A stretch of DNA of 64,000 bases from Otis tarda (GCA_026413225.1 CM048557.1:64160987-64224986), one strand, 5' to 3'; numbered from the stretch's first letter, positions 24,099 through 38,779 are shown. The notes: generated by a model from the letters alone, not told the origin. Translations and numbers: made by a program.

Positions 24099-26218
24099 TC
24101 ATCTACCAAGCCTGTTGTTTTACCCATTCCCCTAGAACATGGTCCACCTGCATTTTACAAAAGTTCTCAGATGAGAAGTGAAGTGAACATTGATGGTCAG
24201 GACCATGGATTTTGTAAGGTCAGAATATGAAGTTTATTGAAACAAGCTCTGTTTCAGTATATTTAGGAATTTATTGGCTAACACCAGCAGAAATAGCCCA
24301 TTGAGGAAGCAATGAAATTCTGGGTAATTTCAAGACTTTGGTACTCAAATATTTGGGTCAATGGGAAGACTGTAGTCTTTCATGGACTGCACAAAGTATA
24401 AGTGCAGGGTGGACACGTTTATGAATGTTTATTTTTAATACAGAAGCATGGATCAATACTGAGCTCTTACTATGTTTCTGTGCATCTCAGCCTTTAGCGG
24501 TCTGCAGAGCAGTCTAAGGCCATTGCTCTGAAGAGAAGACACAAATGATTTCTTCAGTTGACCACTTGATGTCACTTGACACCATACTAATAAACTTGAT
24601 GAAGCCCACTTCTGGGCCACAAAGGTTCTTAGAATAAGGTGTCTGAAAATGGGAAAGCAAGATGCTGAAAACATCCTATAAAAAGATCATATTTATTTGT
24701 TATGAGTTTGTCTACTGTTCTTGTAAACCAGTATTGACAACTGCTAAATTGCTTACAAAAACACAATCTCTGCTTGTCCAGAGAAGTATTGGTACCTGCT
24801 TTCTCTTCCAGAGAGAGACTAGAATTAATCACTAAGTCTTACCAGGTTAGGATGTGTTCCTCACTGGGTGACCAGTTTTGAAGAGACATCAGATAGACAG
24901 ATGTTTCTAGATTACCTTGCCAAAAATAAGATTCCATTAGCAATTTGGTGTCACTAGTCACTTTGAAAGTTTTGGCTAAGCCTCAGATTTTCTCTCCCAT
25001 ACAGCTTCGTTCCTTACTAACATAGTGAATTTCATATTTCCCATGCATATGAAATACCAGCTCTGAAAACTAAGGCAAGATAGCGTATTTCCTAATCTAC
25101 CCAGTCCAAAGTAAAGCGAATTATTGTTCCCCGACAACATTTTTCATACATCAGCATGACCTGAATTCTAATAAATTCACATGATCACAGCCTCACAGTC
25201 TATCCTCTCCCACTTTCCATTTATGTACTGCTGGGACATCAATTTATTTGTGACAAAAATCTTTACCCTGAGACTTGTATCTGTTGGTTTTATCCCCTGC
25301 TATTCACCAGCCAGGTGGTCTTGCCAGGAAATAGATTTGAGCGTCTGTAAAATAAATGTGAACCCAGGACACTTTCCATTACAGAGCTGGTTGAAATATT
25401 TTAGCCAGAAGAGATTTTCCTTGCAGTTTCAATGAAAGTGAAATGCTTCTTTTGATACTGTTTTCAAACTATTATTAGATTAAAAAAAGGTAAATGACTT
25501 ATTGAGGTTGTCCCATTTTGTTTTGAAAATGTCACAAGAGATTTATTCTTACTTTAATCAAAGTAAAATGAATGAGTTTTATTGAAGTATATTTATAAAA
25601 TATTTTATATTGGTTTTGATGTCTTTTTAGCATTTGAATGCTTCCAAATTTAAACAGTTCAGAATCTCTATTATCCAAAATTTTGAAGAACAGAATAGAT
25701 TCTTCTTCTTGTTTGCTTTTCAGCACTGACATTTATCACAGATAGAAAATAGACAGCCTGGTGAGACAAATGTTAGGCACTTGCTTTCATTTATGAAATG
25801 TTTTACTTGCAGACTGTACAGTCTCACGTGGGCAACAAGCTTTTCCTTGGCAAGGTAGTCTAAATCAATACCAACAGGACAGTTGCATCCCTCATTCCGT
25901 GTAAGTCAACTGAAGACTGCAGAAACTCAATCCTTACGCTCAAGGACTGCCTTAAAACCCTTCAGGTGTCTCATTTATGATTTGTTGTGCCTTATCAGCT
26001 ATCGCTCTTCCTGCCCTGACCCTCAATTCTTGGCTAGCACTGGAAGGAGCTGTGGCAGATCCTTCTGTGAGGACTCCTTCAAGAAATGTGAGGGAGATGT
26101 GGAACCTTTCCAGGAACCTTCAAGGATGATGAAGCGATGCATTTAATCTCAGCAACTGTCGCTAACAAATTTACTTCTCCTCACTAGCTGAGCTCCTGCT
26201 TACGTTAATGCATGTCAA

Positions 26219-26280
26219 GACAAAAAAAAAAAAAACACCAAAAAAAAAACAACCCAAAAAAACCCCAGAAAACCCAAAAG
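26219..26280 (+). repeat. A-rich low-complexity tract with CACC/CCC breaks
   Basis: Runs of 7-14 A separated by short C-containing breaks over about 60 bases. No element body precedes it. Lysine/asparagine-rich and Phe/Trp-rich frames over it are artefacts. Confidence 0.9.
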
Positions 26281-28115
26281 TTGGGTGTCTGTACACACCA
26301 TAAAGTTTTCACAGAGCTCTTTGATAATGTACTGCATGGAGCCACAAACTGGAGGAAGCATCCACACATACACATTGCTGCAATACTGAGTATTGCCATG
26401 CTTATATCTGGGACAAGGGGAGGAGGGGTGGGAAGAGGGTCATGCTTGCAGGTTTCTGCCTCTCTCATCAAGCAATCCAAACTAAATTTGCTGTATAGTG
26501 AAACTGGCCATAAATTTGGGCTGTGACTCCTTCAGGAGGACAGAAAATATAAAAGTGACTTTGCACAGCAGACATACGCACCTGTTGGACATTTATTGGA
26601 CATTTCTCTAGGAACTAAAAGCCAGAACATTTTTAAAGATCAAGAACCAAATGTGCCTGAGATAGGTAGGAAAATTCTCCCCTATGCTCTTCTCTCTGGA
26701 AGGGGATGCTTTGAATACTGCAGTTTTTATATTTGGGAGTATTTCTAGATTTTTCTGCATATACCACTGCTCAGTCCCATTCCCAAATTTCTGGTCTCCA
26801 AAGAAACAAAAGAATAAGAATATTATTATAATAATTAACTCTCTTCCTTAGGGAGATGACTTTAGAGACAAACTACTTTCCAGCACCGTCTTCTCTAGCT
26901 GTTAGTGCTTGCAGCTCTCTAGTGCTTTATAATCTTCATTTCCACAAACACTGAGCAGATATTGGTGATTTATTCCTGTAATTATTGTGCTCTTGAAATT
27001 GTACCAAATGGAATGTACAGTTCTGTGCTAAACATTGCAAGTTAAATCCCACTGGCCAGGAAGGAGGGGGAAAAAAAAAAAAGCTATTAGGATTTATCTA
27101 AAGCACATTTCAGCCCTTTCTTGGCTGTCCATCAAGCAAGATGTCTATAAGACAAAGATGAGAGAAGGAAGAACATGCGACCCATCTTCTTTCAGTGTAG
27201 GCAGCGCACACAAGTTATATATAGAGCACTTTAAATTGTGTCCCTTAGCCCATGCTTTAAAATGAGAGCTGACAAGAATTTCTAGGCCTAGGAAATTTTA
27301 CTATTTCATTGCAAATCAGAATGAAAACCGTAAGTATTTTAAGAAATTATGAAAATAATTGGTAAAGCCACTCTCCCTTTGTTACAGTCACAGAGTTGGA
27401 TTCTTATGTACCCAGAGATGTGATAATGGTGAAAATTGACATAAAGCTAAAGCTTAAGAAAAACAACAGAGACAGAGGTAAAGACTGCATCTTACTAAAA
27501 CAAAACATTCTGCAGAAGCAGAAATGATGGAACCATCTGTTCTCATAGAAAAGCATATTTGCAGAAATTTTTTTTGAAGTGGATTTATTTGCTTAATTAG
27601 GGACTCCTGATCTCATGGTTTTGGTGCCAACTCACTGTAATCTTAATAAACCGGGAAAAGCAAAAATCACCCAGGCAGTGAATCGCTGGAGCTTCAGAAG
27701 CAGAACGTGCCAGTGTTTTCTTCTCTCCCATCATGTTACCAACCTGAAAGGAAGTGAGTTTGCAATTGCCTGTCAAGTTTTTCATGACTGTACATGAAAA
27801 TGAGAGCACAAAAGGAGAAACGGGTTTCCTGGACCTCAGCTTAGCAAAGTGATTCTGCATAAGCTTAGCTTTAGGTGTAGCTCATGGCATGTTCACATTT
27901 GAAGGTGGGTACATCCCTCCACTGCACCTGGACACAAATCCAAATGTCACTATTTTATCTCAGTCATGATGTATTTCAAATCACCACTTACCCATAATTA
28001 CTCTTCTCATTAGCAACCGTTACACTGCATTTTCCTTTACGTTGTCTTTTCTTCAGCTACGTTTCCACCTACATTAACTCAAGTAACTCTTAGGGCTAAA
28101 TCTGACCTCAGAGAG

Positions 28116-28144
28116 CTGTAAATCAGGCAAGACTGTAAATCAGG
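28116..28144 (+). repeat. 17-bp direct repeat
   Basis: ctgtaaatcaggcaaga is followed immediately by a second ctgtaaatcagg, giving a period of 17. A short duplication of unknown origin. Confidence 0.8.
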
Positions 28145-31100
28145 TGTCCACACCGCTATAACAGCCATGTAAATGAGATTGAGAGAGACTTACAATTTCA
28201 TCCTATGAAAAGAAATCTTTGCTTTTTCAGCAATTTAACTTAGCCTTCCTCCTCCTGAGAGATGACCTTATTTAAATAAGAATCTGAGAGGAAGCGGAAT
28301 GAGCTCAAGCCCTAAACACAAAACAGCAACAAGCAGTTCTCCCAGCAGCCTGAAAACCTGACGTGTTGCACCAGCAATAGTTAATGTTCTGTTGAACACC
28401 TTTGAACTGTGACAAAGCCAACTTTGAGAAGACTATTGCTTTGGATAAAAAGCACAAATTAAAATGAAAAATTGCGGCACAGGCTCACAGCTGTGTTTCA
28501 CGTCCATGCTCATTTAAGGGAGGCAGACTTGAAGGCGGTTGTGGAAAGCAATTTATTTACTAGATGTGCTCTGGCTTTCTACCCAGAGCCATCAGGAAGG
28601 CACACAGGTAGTTCATTAGGGTTCAGGATATATGGCAACTCAGTTGCAAACATTTACCTTATAACTTCTCATATCAAATTCTTGCCAAAACTTCTTATCA
28701 ACACATATAGTCAATTAGTGGAGACAGAGAGCAGGAGATGCCATCCAGAGTTCTTGCTGGCATTGATCAAAAGCAACCAAGCATCATTCTGTGCAATTCC
28801 CCCTCTCCAAGCAAAACTCCCTTAAAATTTTGGAACTGGATGTGCTCAAGAGCCACATTAATCACTCTGTGATGGCACAGCACGGACCTCCAGTATGCTG
28901 CAAGCTAATGGCTCACAGCTGTAACACGAGCTTCACCAGGAGCTGATCTCAGGATCTCTTGGCTGTCTCTCCAGTCACATGGGAGTGCAAGAAGGAAAAC
29001 TAAAATAAGTAGCTAGCTGAAGTGCTCCATCAGAGTTAGGGTTGTGAGGGTAATGAAACCAGCTTCCCTCTTTCTGCATCCCATCTCTGTAGCTCAAGAG
29101 ATGACTTGTGGAATATTCATCATATTGCATATCACAGATCGTGCAATCAGCATGTGAAGAAGTCATATATTAGATTTGTGATAGAACGGATGACAGACAG
29201 TCCTGCGATGTTCCGTAGACCTTAAAATGCAGTTGGGATGGTGCGATCCTCGACCCTCCCTGAAATGGCCCATGGGTCTCACCATGCTTCTATGTGCTTC
29301 AAGTGTCCTTCCATCCTCGCTGAGACACCACTCCCCACAAAAGGTGTTGGGCTGGGGTACTCCATTACTGAAACTCTCCTTATAGTCAAAAATTTTGGAC
29401 CAGAAATTTCTACATTCTGAGAGAAACACAGGGTAGAAGTGACACCCAGAACCCACCCCTGAAAGGACGTAGCTTTCAGAAGGAGGAGTTTGGAAATGAT
29501 GGTTTGCTTTTTCACTTGTCAGAATCAGATTTCTTTGTTGATTATGTGTTTGACACAAAGATAGATCTCAGTAATTAATATCTTGTGTCAAAGTCATCTT
29601 ACATTGCTGAAAGAAATAATTTGAGAGTGTCACTATGATTCATTTGAGCTACAGAACACTGTATCATTTTCAGGAGGAAAATGCAGGATAACTCTATTTA
29701 CAGGGCAGAAAACACTGAAAACCACCTATTTATTTTCCTGAGAGTTTTCCTAGAGCACATATCAGCACAGATTCTATTTACAAAGGGTGTTTGAAAGCCA
29801 AGATACCACTCTAAATAAATGCACTATAAATATAACAGACCTGCTACTCTTTAAGCAGGATACATATTCCTCCTGGTCCCTCTGGACAATCCTCTGTGCT
29901 CCCACCTTTCCCAGTGCTCCTCTTCTTAGACTTGAAATACTACTCAGATTTCATTGACCTTGCTTAACGCACGCAAGACTGGATGTGAACTACATATTTG
30001 TCCCTTCAAACCATTTGACTTGGCATCTCTTCAGCCCTTTTGTGGGCTGCAACATCTGCAGTGCAAGGACAATAAAGGCAGTGAGAAACTGTGCAAAAGT
30101 CTGTTCCCATTCTTTCACAAAACATCTGAGCCAAGTATACTTCATGCTCAGGAGAATATGGCTGCTGCTCGTATTTAGGAGTTCAAGTTGCCTTAAAAGA
30201 CATAAAGCAAATGTAAAACTCTGCACTGAATCAGAAGAGGGAAGAGTAAGGGCAGTGGGCACTACAGACTAAAAAGTCAGGCATCATGCCCTTCAGCAGT
30301 CACAGAAAATGAGGACAGAAGAGATGCTTAATAAACTAAGGAGCTCACAGATGTCCTGCCTTCTTGCTCTCTGTTGTTTGGTAAAGCTCAGCAGGCTGAG
30401 CTCTGTCCACAGCATCCCCATTTTCAGCGAGACACAAAGGGGATTTTCTTACTTTACCATAACTTTCTAAGGAGTTGTTGGCTGCAGCTGTCTCTTTGCC
30501 TGCAGTAGTTTCATTCTTGGTACATTCATTTCTGAATATTTTATCCATTTGCCACATGATACGTCCATCCCCAAACACTGAGATTTCCAGTCTCTTTCCA
30601 TGACCCAATGGAGAGCACTTGCTCCTCAAAGGGACGGAGATGTATGGGGAGCACACTTCTTTTGTCTCCTCAATCAGATCCTGCAGGCGACATCCAGACA
30701 GCCTAAATTCTGCTCAAGTCCCAGTCTGTCTGCTTCCCAGCACTGCTTAATCCTTGAATCTCTACAATGTCCTCTGAGATGGCCAGAAAGATTCCTCCAG
30801 CATCCACAAGAAAAGGCAACACTTTTTGGCTAAACTATTGTGTTTGGGCCTCCAAAGCCTCAGACTTTTATGCTCAGTGAAAGATAAAATTAGTAGGACA
30901 GTTGCTACCTCTCTTATAACAGCCAACACTCAGAGGACTTGGCCTGAAAAAAACTCTTCAACTGCAGGTCTTTGCTTGAAGGGCTTCAGTCCCTCTCAGC
31001 TGCCTGTGTAAGAGTACCAGAGCCATCTGGCTACTGTGGGACAGGGTTGCTGGGTGGGTGAGCCTGAGAGGACACTGGCTGCCTTTCTTGGGACACTGAG

Positions 31101-32963
31101 TAGCCAGGAGCACAGGAATTACAGGCCAGCAGGAAAGCACCCTAGAGAGAAACCAACTGTAACTCCCCAGTCTGGACACTCAAATGGCCGTGTGTGGTCT
31201 GGAGCTGATCAAACCGGATCTTCTCCTGGCTGCATTTAACCCAGCTCATGAGGGCCTCATTTCGGATGCTGACAGCTGAACTACAAAAAAAAAAGTCTGT
31301 ATAGTGAAGTGGCAGCATGAATCACTAACCAGATACAAATGTGAAGATAATTTATGCTCCTTTTGAATCCTATTGGGTGTTTTCTCAGCTCAAGCATTTC
31401 TAACGTGCTCCATGATCCTCCGCACAGGACTAGGGATGTTGCGGAAGGCATGACAGGATGGGGTGGGAAGGGGATTTGTGAGAGTCGACAGCATGCAGGG
31501 ATGGATAGAGTGCAGACACTCAGCCCAGAGGCTTGAGTAGAGCTACAGATGGTAGACACAGTCCAAAGCCAAAGTGGATGTGAAAAGGAGCACCAAGGCC
31601 TGGAGAGTGTCAGGAGCACTAGGGTTCTTTGTCAAGGCTCAGACCTCCCTGTGTGAAGACCCAGTCACCAGGTAAAGTGATACAGATGTTTTGCACTGCT
31701 GCAGTCATGGGCACGGGGCTGCACCATGCAGAGATGCCAGCTTGGAGCCGCATTGGCACAGCATCCACAGTCAATGAGCCCTATCATCCTGATGGGACTA
31801 AACTGTGTCCAGCTGTACGAACTTTTAGGGAAGAAGTTTTCAGTGCCCATGGCCTCCAGCAGCTTGGGTAGGGAGCACATTAAGATAAAATACAGAGAGG
31901 AAGTCCACCGCAGGAGATAGGAATGGAGCATGTACATTGTGCACTATCTGCTTAGTGCACTAAATCAACAGAAAACCCATGTTTACTCTAAAACATTGCA
32001 GCAGCAGAGGAATTTGAAGGGACTATTCCAGACAAGAAAAGCCAGGGTGAGTGTGCTGTAAATGCACAAACATATCTAGCATGAAATGTATGGACACTTG
32101 AGAAAAGCGTTGTCAAGGAATAAACAGACAAGTGCACACCTAAGACATCTTTCCTTCTACAAATCAAGAAGATATGCAGCAGAGATGACAAGCCTGGGCC
32201 TGGTTTCCAGTGAGCCAGAGGGCCAAGGCCAAACTAGCCCACGGGTTTGTTTTATTTCTGATTCCAGACTCACATTCCTGGCTGTCAGGAATGAGGCTTC
32301 TCAGGGAGACATTTAAGAGCAAGGCACATCAGCTGGGCAAGATGTTTCTCTCTCCAGGATTACGGAAGATGAAACATTATCAATGAAATGGAATTGCATC
32401 AAAGTCAAATCACCTTTTCACATTGCAAAGATATTTTGAGGGTTCAGACTCTTTGATGCTACTGGTGGAAAACCAACAGGCAGATGATCCAAAGCTATCA
32501 TCTAATATTCTGGATATCAGCCCTTCAAGTCCCTGCTTCTCACAAAAATTTTTGGTACATTCAAAATGTATGACCCTGAGCACTAACAACACACTAAGGT
32601 CATGTTGAGCCAGGCCATCCCATCAGTGCTGTTACGTTTCACTCGTCCTGAACTTGATGGGATACAAGGGAGGGACATAGGTTACAAGATTACCTAGCAA
32701 CCTTTGGCTTCCTAGTCTGAATGACCACACAATTCGACACAAAGCCTGAACTGAGTGCTCCAGCTCTGTAGCAAGTCACCCTCATTATTCTGCAACTTAG
32801 TAAGAGGTGTTCTGAAACAATAACACACAAAGCAATTCCTGCTCCAATGATACAAAGCAAAAATATCGACTGTGATTTCCACTATACAAACTGGAAAGAG
32901 AACGACTGAAGTTTGTTTATTGAGCTACACCACACAAGGAGCTGCAGGCACCAACCAGCACAG

Positions 32964-33460
32964 GAGAATCATAAAATGGTTTGGGTTGGAAGGGACCTCC
33001 AAAGGTCATCTAGTCCAACCCCCCTGCAAGGAGCAGGGACATCTCCAACCAGATCAGCTTGCTCAGAGCCCCGTCCAACCTGGCCTTGAATGTTTCCAGG
33101 GATGGGACATCCACCACCTCTCTGGGCAACCTGGGACAGTGTTCCACCACCCTCAGTGTAAAAAAAAAAAAAAAAATTCCTAATATCTAATCTAAACCTG
33201 TCTCCCTCTATTTTGAAACCATTACCCTTAGTCCTGTCACAACAGGCCCTGCTGAAGAGTCTCTCCCCATCTTTCCTGTAGGCCCCCTTGAGGTACTGGA
33301 AAGCTGCTATAAGATCTCCCCAGAGTCTCCTTTTCTCCAGGCTGAGCAGCCCCAACTCTCTCAGCCTGTCCTCACAGGAGAGGTGCTCCAGCCCTCTTGT
33401 CATCTTCATGGCCCTCCTCTGGACCCTCTCTAACTGGTCTATGTCCTTCTTATGTTCGTA
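32964..33460 (-). mobile_element. CR1 non-LTR retrotransposon, longest 3' fragment in the window
   Basis: Reverse-oriented CR1 whose 3' end begins at about 32964 (gaatcataaaatggtttggg). It is about 500 bp long and truncated at its 5' side. The minus frame ending near 32969 reads, in order, [57 protein letters not shown] and [13 protein letters not shown], the conserved C-terminal part of CR1 ORF2 after the reverse-transcriptase domain. The frame stays open through most of this, which suggests a fairly young copy. An A17 run (33160-33176) has expanded inside it and shifts the frame, so the last ORF2 residues fall in another phase. Upstream of about 33460 the similarity is lost. No activity is possible, since the endonuclease and RT domains are absent. 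Confidence 0.96.
33160..33176 (+). repeat. A17 run expanded inside a CR1 copy
   Basis: The related copy at 8991 has gtgtaaaaaatttcttcc here. This copy has 17 A residues and lacks part of the downstream ttcttcc. The expansion breaks the ORF2 frame. Confidence 0.9.
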
Positions 33461-36400
33461 AGTAGTACCACAGTCACAAGGAATACCAGGTTTGCTGGTA
33501 CGTCTGCTGCAGACCACCTCTGTGCGTGCAACTGGTCTAACCCTCTCTGCTACTGTGCATGGGTTGGCTCTGTGTCACAAAAGAAGTGAGTCTGAAGCAC
33601 CACCCTTCCCTTGAATTTAGCATTTCTGTGTTGTGTGCACACCACAGCCATCTGTCCAGCATTCCCAGGGGACCAAAAAGCCAGAGCTGCTCAGTGGCTG
33701 CTTGATCATTGCCCAGTACAGCACAGTGACAGGCTGCCTGTAGGAATGGAAGAGCTGGCAGGTTGAAATGGGTGGCAAAACCAAGATCTGATGAGTAGCA
33801 GATGTAGGGATTTGGGGACAGGACAAAAATATTCTTATTTCCAAATGCATTCTTCAGAACGTGATTTCTGTCCCTGGATTTTTGAAAAAAGACACCCACT
33901 GTCATACCACTCATTTTCTCAGTATGGGGTAAGGCAGAGGATTCCTGAGCCTCCAGCTGACTTGTCCTAGCAGAGGGAAACAGGAAGAGTGTCTTCTATT
34001 GCATAATGGGTAACAAGTTAGATGATGCAGATATGTACTCCACTTTAGTTTGTGTGATGTGAACAAATCCCTTCACAAGTCACCTAACGGGCATCATGGT
34101 TAACGAGGGGAGCAAACACTCCTGTTTGTTTAAAAGCTCCAACATTTCACCTTGCTAAGAGGATCCTCAACTTCTGTGTCCTATTTCCATTCATTGAACT
34201 GCTCAGCTTCTCCATCTCTTCCTTTTTAGGAAGACTGGTTAATTTTGTCACATACGCTCCTGATTATAAACCAAGTAATAGTAGCTAAACTAGCTGGCAG
34301 ATGGCACATTCAGTATATTGAGTTTCTTAGCCCCAGAGCCACCACAAAAGACAAAGCTGAAGAACTAATAATTTTAGCTACACCAGCAAAGTGAAGAGCT
34401 GATACATTCCCTACCGAGTAACAAATTAAAATAAGCCTAAAGTAACAAGCAATTTCTGACTCTTCCATGTGTATTTTTATTTCCATGTCTCTGGTGTCTA
34501 CCTACAAGGAGGAGTATGTCAAAAGCTTCCCTTAAGCCTGAATTCCAAGACTGAATTAAATTATTAACATCAACCGAAGCTCTATCATGCTTATTTATCT
34601 CATGCAGCATGGATCCTGCCTGCTGGCTGCCTGGGCTACCTGCCTGAATATGGACAGGAGAGTCTTCCTCATGAGGAACCCCATAGGAACTGGGGAGGTC
34701 TTGGTAAGCAAGAGGAGGTTCAGCCTCAGCCATGTGAGGGTATCTGAAAACAGAAGCCTATCTGCTTCAGTTCTTCCTGAGGATGGACTACCAGGTCTCA
34801 TCTCTTATGTGTCTTTCCCATCACAGCTTATGGCGCTTCTGAAAGACCACAGGGGCACCGAAGTTTCCCTGTGACTCAAGATAAACCAAGGGAGGCATTA
34901 ATTCAGATGATCTTTCAGGAATGAAGAATAATCAGGATTACGCCATTGCTCTCCCCCACTGCCATGAAACCTGGGTCATTCATGCCAACAGGACATTCAG
35001 TCCCATCTTCCCAAACACATTTGGCAGCCCACAGCTGCAGGGCCATTAAAGCAGTGAATTTGTTCTTACACCCCTACCTGCGAGTAAATCCTGCTGCTCT
35101 CTTTGGCAGAGAAACTGTTCATATCACAGTTGTCAGCCTGCCACTCTACAGACAGTCAAACCTGAACATCTGTAGTGCTTGGCTAGCAGTAATCAAAGCC
35201 ACACATTATTCTTTGCTATTTCACTCCTCCACCACAGTCCCTGCTAGGCTTGTTCTCCACTCCTGAGAGTCAAAAAAGGACATAGAGCACAAGTTCAACT
35301 TGAGAAATGTTTCTCAGATAAGTTCTGCTTTGTGAGCGTTTGGTTCCTGCTTGACTTTGTTCACTGCTATCTGAACCGCCTGAAAAGAAATCAAAGGCAG
35401 CCTTTCCTAGCAACAAGGTGTTAGAAGAGGATCGGACTTACAATACCTGCAGTACCTAAAAATGGAGTATTGTACTGAGTACAGTCAGTCAGTTAAATCT
35501 AAAATGTCCTAAAATTAGAGCCTAAAATTCTAGGCTTGAAGGGGATGATTTTGCACTTGAAGGTTTTTAGACTTTAACATATAATTATTTAGCTCAATTT
35601 GCTGAGGGTCAAGCTTGTCTTGTGGAGAAAGTTGTGCTGCTCCTCCATCTCTTGGTCTAGGGCCTTTAGTTGGATTTGCATGACACCTCACCTTGTGCTG
35701 CCTTTCTGTGTACAGCGGCTCCATTGTAAATGCCATATAACAAGTAGTGAGTAGTATATGGTTGTTTTTCTCCAGCAACAAAAAAAGATATTTTACAAGG
35801 ATGGGAGGTTTTAGATCAGCCCAGGGAGATAACTAAGTTCTGTTGTGTACCACTATGGTAACCTAAAGCATAAAGAGGTTAAGAAACTTTTCACGCATTA
35901 CCAACAGAGTCAGAGCTGGGTATTGAATCTCCAAGTCCTGATCCCTCATTTTTCTTCCAACCACTCACCAGCCATCCCTCTCCCAGTAACCGAGCAGTTT
36001 GGTAACTGCAGGGAAAATTCCAGACTTTAGCTGCTGATTCTTTTTCTCTCCATCAGCAAAATAATTAATTTTTAATATTTAGCCCATTGCTTATGTAAAG
36101 TGGAAAAGACATTTTAAATTATTAACACAGAGGACTTGGATTTTCATTAAGGAAAATTCACCTTTCAGCGAGAGGGAGATGGAGTCAATTCCTGCACCAC
36201 TCAGTTGCTGCCTTCCCTTCTAAGGATCCACCTTGCAAGCAAATGTGTGATCTAGCAACCACCCTGCTGCCTTGCAGCCACTTTTGGATACTCAGCCTAA
36301 TCCAAACTGTACCTTACGACACCAGTGAGACCGTGGGAAGAGGCCACAGCAAATTTATGGGAAGAAGATGGGAGAAAGAAGGAAGCAAAGCAGGGCAGAA

Positions 36401-38779
36401 GCACCACCAAAAGGCCGTATCTGCTCAGATGAAAGCTGTTTGAAGGTCCCTGGTTCAGCATCTTCTTACATGCCCCTTTCAAGCCCTCTTACACAAATGA
36501 GGGGCACAGGCATTTTATATGGCATTGGCTCCCTGCCTGTATTGGACACAGGGTCAGGCTGGATGCTGATGAGTTTGGTCAGAGGCCTCTAAATTGAATT
36601 CATGCCTTTTCCAAAGCAATTTTTATAAGGTGACCCCAGGAGGTGTATTTTTCATTTTAGAACAAGAAGGCTATTTTAACAGGGATTAATCCTGGACCAG
36701 AAGAAAAAATCCTAGGACTAAATTTTAGATATTGAATTTTTCAGGTTTTTAAATCAAGGTGTTTAAAGGTCACCATCCACTGCATCTCCTTGTGCCATGC
36801 TCTACTGCTTCAGTCACTCAGTCTTGTTCCACCCCAAGCATTGCTCACTCTCCCATACTTTTGTCATAGCCCAGTGCCATGGCTAAAACAAAGACACACC
36901 GAAGTCTTACTCTTTAGGACTACTCAACATGCCCCAAAAGGTACGGTACGCATGGGCTGTCTCCTCAGCTGAAGACTCCTCCAGGGTCCAACCCAGGCTT
37001 TCCTGGCTGGAGGTCTGAGGACAAGCCTGAGTGGGGAGCTGCTTTACTGATTAAAGTAAATAATCACACAACTCACACAATGGGGAGGTGGCAGGAAAGA
37101 GAGTCCTGAACACCTTTGATTTCTGTTTGAAGCCTCCATGAGTTCAGCAGTGGTCCTCAGCATGCCATCTGCAGTGCCCAACATAAGAAAAGCAAAGAAC
37201 ACATCACTTTTCTAGTCACCCCAATGGGATGATTTCTCCCCGTTTTAGCTCCTTTCTTACAGGCAAAGCTGGCAGAAGCACTGTCGTTCTTCACAGGTCA
37301 CAGCAGCAGGGGCTACTTCAAGGAAACAAGGAACTGGGTGTTGAGGAAGCTCCTCCGAGAAATCACCTGCGGGGCTGTAGAGAGGCTGAAGTTGTCCAAC
37401 ACGTACCTTATAAAGAGCTGAAGAACTGAAGACACTTTGATCACTTCTTACCCCATGCACCCCAAAACAGGCCTTATCTGAAGGAAGCATGAGTGATCTC
37501 AGGTGCCCAAACCAAACCAGTTAGCCACAGCTGTCCATCAAAAGTGTCTTCAAGCAGGTTTGTTACAGATGGGGAGATTAGAAGAAAGTAAGGATTATTG
37601 CTATCTATCCCAAAATCCAAGGACCAGCTGATACGGTAGCTGCCAACCTATCTGCAAATTTGGAAGCTGGGCAGATGCACCCCCTGGTTCTGCCTCAAGC
37701 CTTCTGACAGAAGCTGCCAAAGGAACAGGTGCTTTGCACAGACCTTATTACCAAAGAGGTTAGAGGATGACAGCTGTGACTAAATGAAGCCATTCTCTGT
37801 GGAGTTGTTCTCCCACTTCTCCAGCAACATGTCTTGGAAAGAAGCCCTGGTACAGTTTTATTACTCAGGTGGGAAAAGAAAATTGTATATCCAGGGGACA
37901 TATCCTGCAACACTGTTTTTCACACTTAATCTCACTCTTCTTTTTGTAAGGGATGAAGAAGCGCTTCTTGCAGTGCAGCTAAAGGGAGAAGAACTCTGAG
38001 GAGTCTCTCCGACTAGTCTTTTGCAGTGTTTGATGGCCCAGGCTGTCAATGCGGGTTCAAAATCCTATGCTGAGGTTAAAATCGACTCTAAGCAGATACC
38101 TGAAAGCTCCCACTCCATCTGAGGGAATATTTTGCAAAAGATCTGACTGGACATCACTAGTATTCTACTAATCATTTTTAGAAAGAAGAGGTCCAGCAGA
38201 TAGATTGCTTGGATTTGCAGGAAAAAAAAAAAAAAAAAAAAGCCTAGTCCATATCAATTCCTGTCAAAAGAAAAAAGCATAAAGCAGCCTAAAAAAGACA
38301 GATAATCCTGGTCAGGCAGCAGAGTAACTACATAATTACAGATTCACTGAGGGAGTTATGGTCTGGGCAAAATTAAAAGCAATTAAGACCATTACCTGAT
38401 TGTCTTAACAGAAAGCAAAAGTAGTGACATTTTGCAGAGTCATTGTTGAAATACTGACCAGAACATCTCTGCCTTACACCACCACAAGACACTACCTGAT
38501 GCTCTGTTTTCATCATCCTAGATTGTTGCTGAGAATAAAGCATTTTGTCTGATTTGTTAATATATATCGGCAGGTTTGTAAGAAGAGAAGGTGACTGGTG
38601 ACTTCTTTTTTAGCTCTTTAGCCACATGACGATAGTCTCAGACTTCAGGGCTGCTACTTCTTGCATGCAACAGACCATAATAATTTCACATTTTTTTTCT
38701 TATCTTGCTGCAGAATTTAATTTCTGGATGGCTGCTTTTTTTCTGCTTTCTGTGGGTACCGAAGAGCAGCCGAATTTGA
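33461..38779. other. Non-coding stretch without recognisable genes
   Basis: No gene or transposon recognised. Overlapping frames on both strands at 33537-33914, 34437-34874 and 37229-37490 have no family motifs. An A20 run lies at 38222-38241. The segment 36050-36180 is AT-rich with TAATTAATTTTTAAT-type words. Confidence 0.5.
38222..38241 (+). repeat. Poly-A run (A20)
   Basis: Twenty consecutive A residues, with no element body recognised next to it. Confidence 0.95.

Larger units (their letters stand above)
24099..32963. other. Long non-coding stretch without recognisable genes
   Basis: No coding gene or transposon recognised over almost 9 kb. It contains an A/C-rich tract (26219-26280), a 17-bp direct repeat (28116-28144), an A12 run near 27070 and an A10 run near 31281. 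The frames at 28472-28825, 29163-29558 and 31281-31619 are overlapped by frames in other phases and lack motifs. Confidence 0.5.

Noticed and set aside
32969..33517. 182-codon minus-strand frame, the longest in the window
   Set aside because: It is the C-terminal part of CR1 ORF2 running through an A-run (a phenylalanine string), so it belongs to the transposon and is not a host gene.
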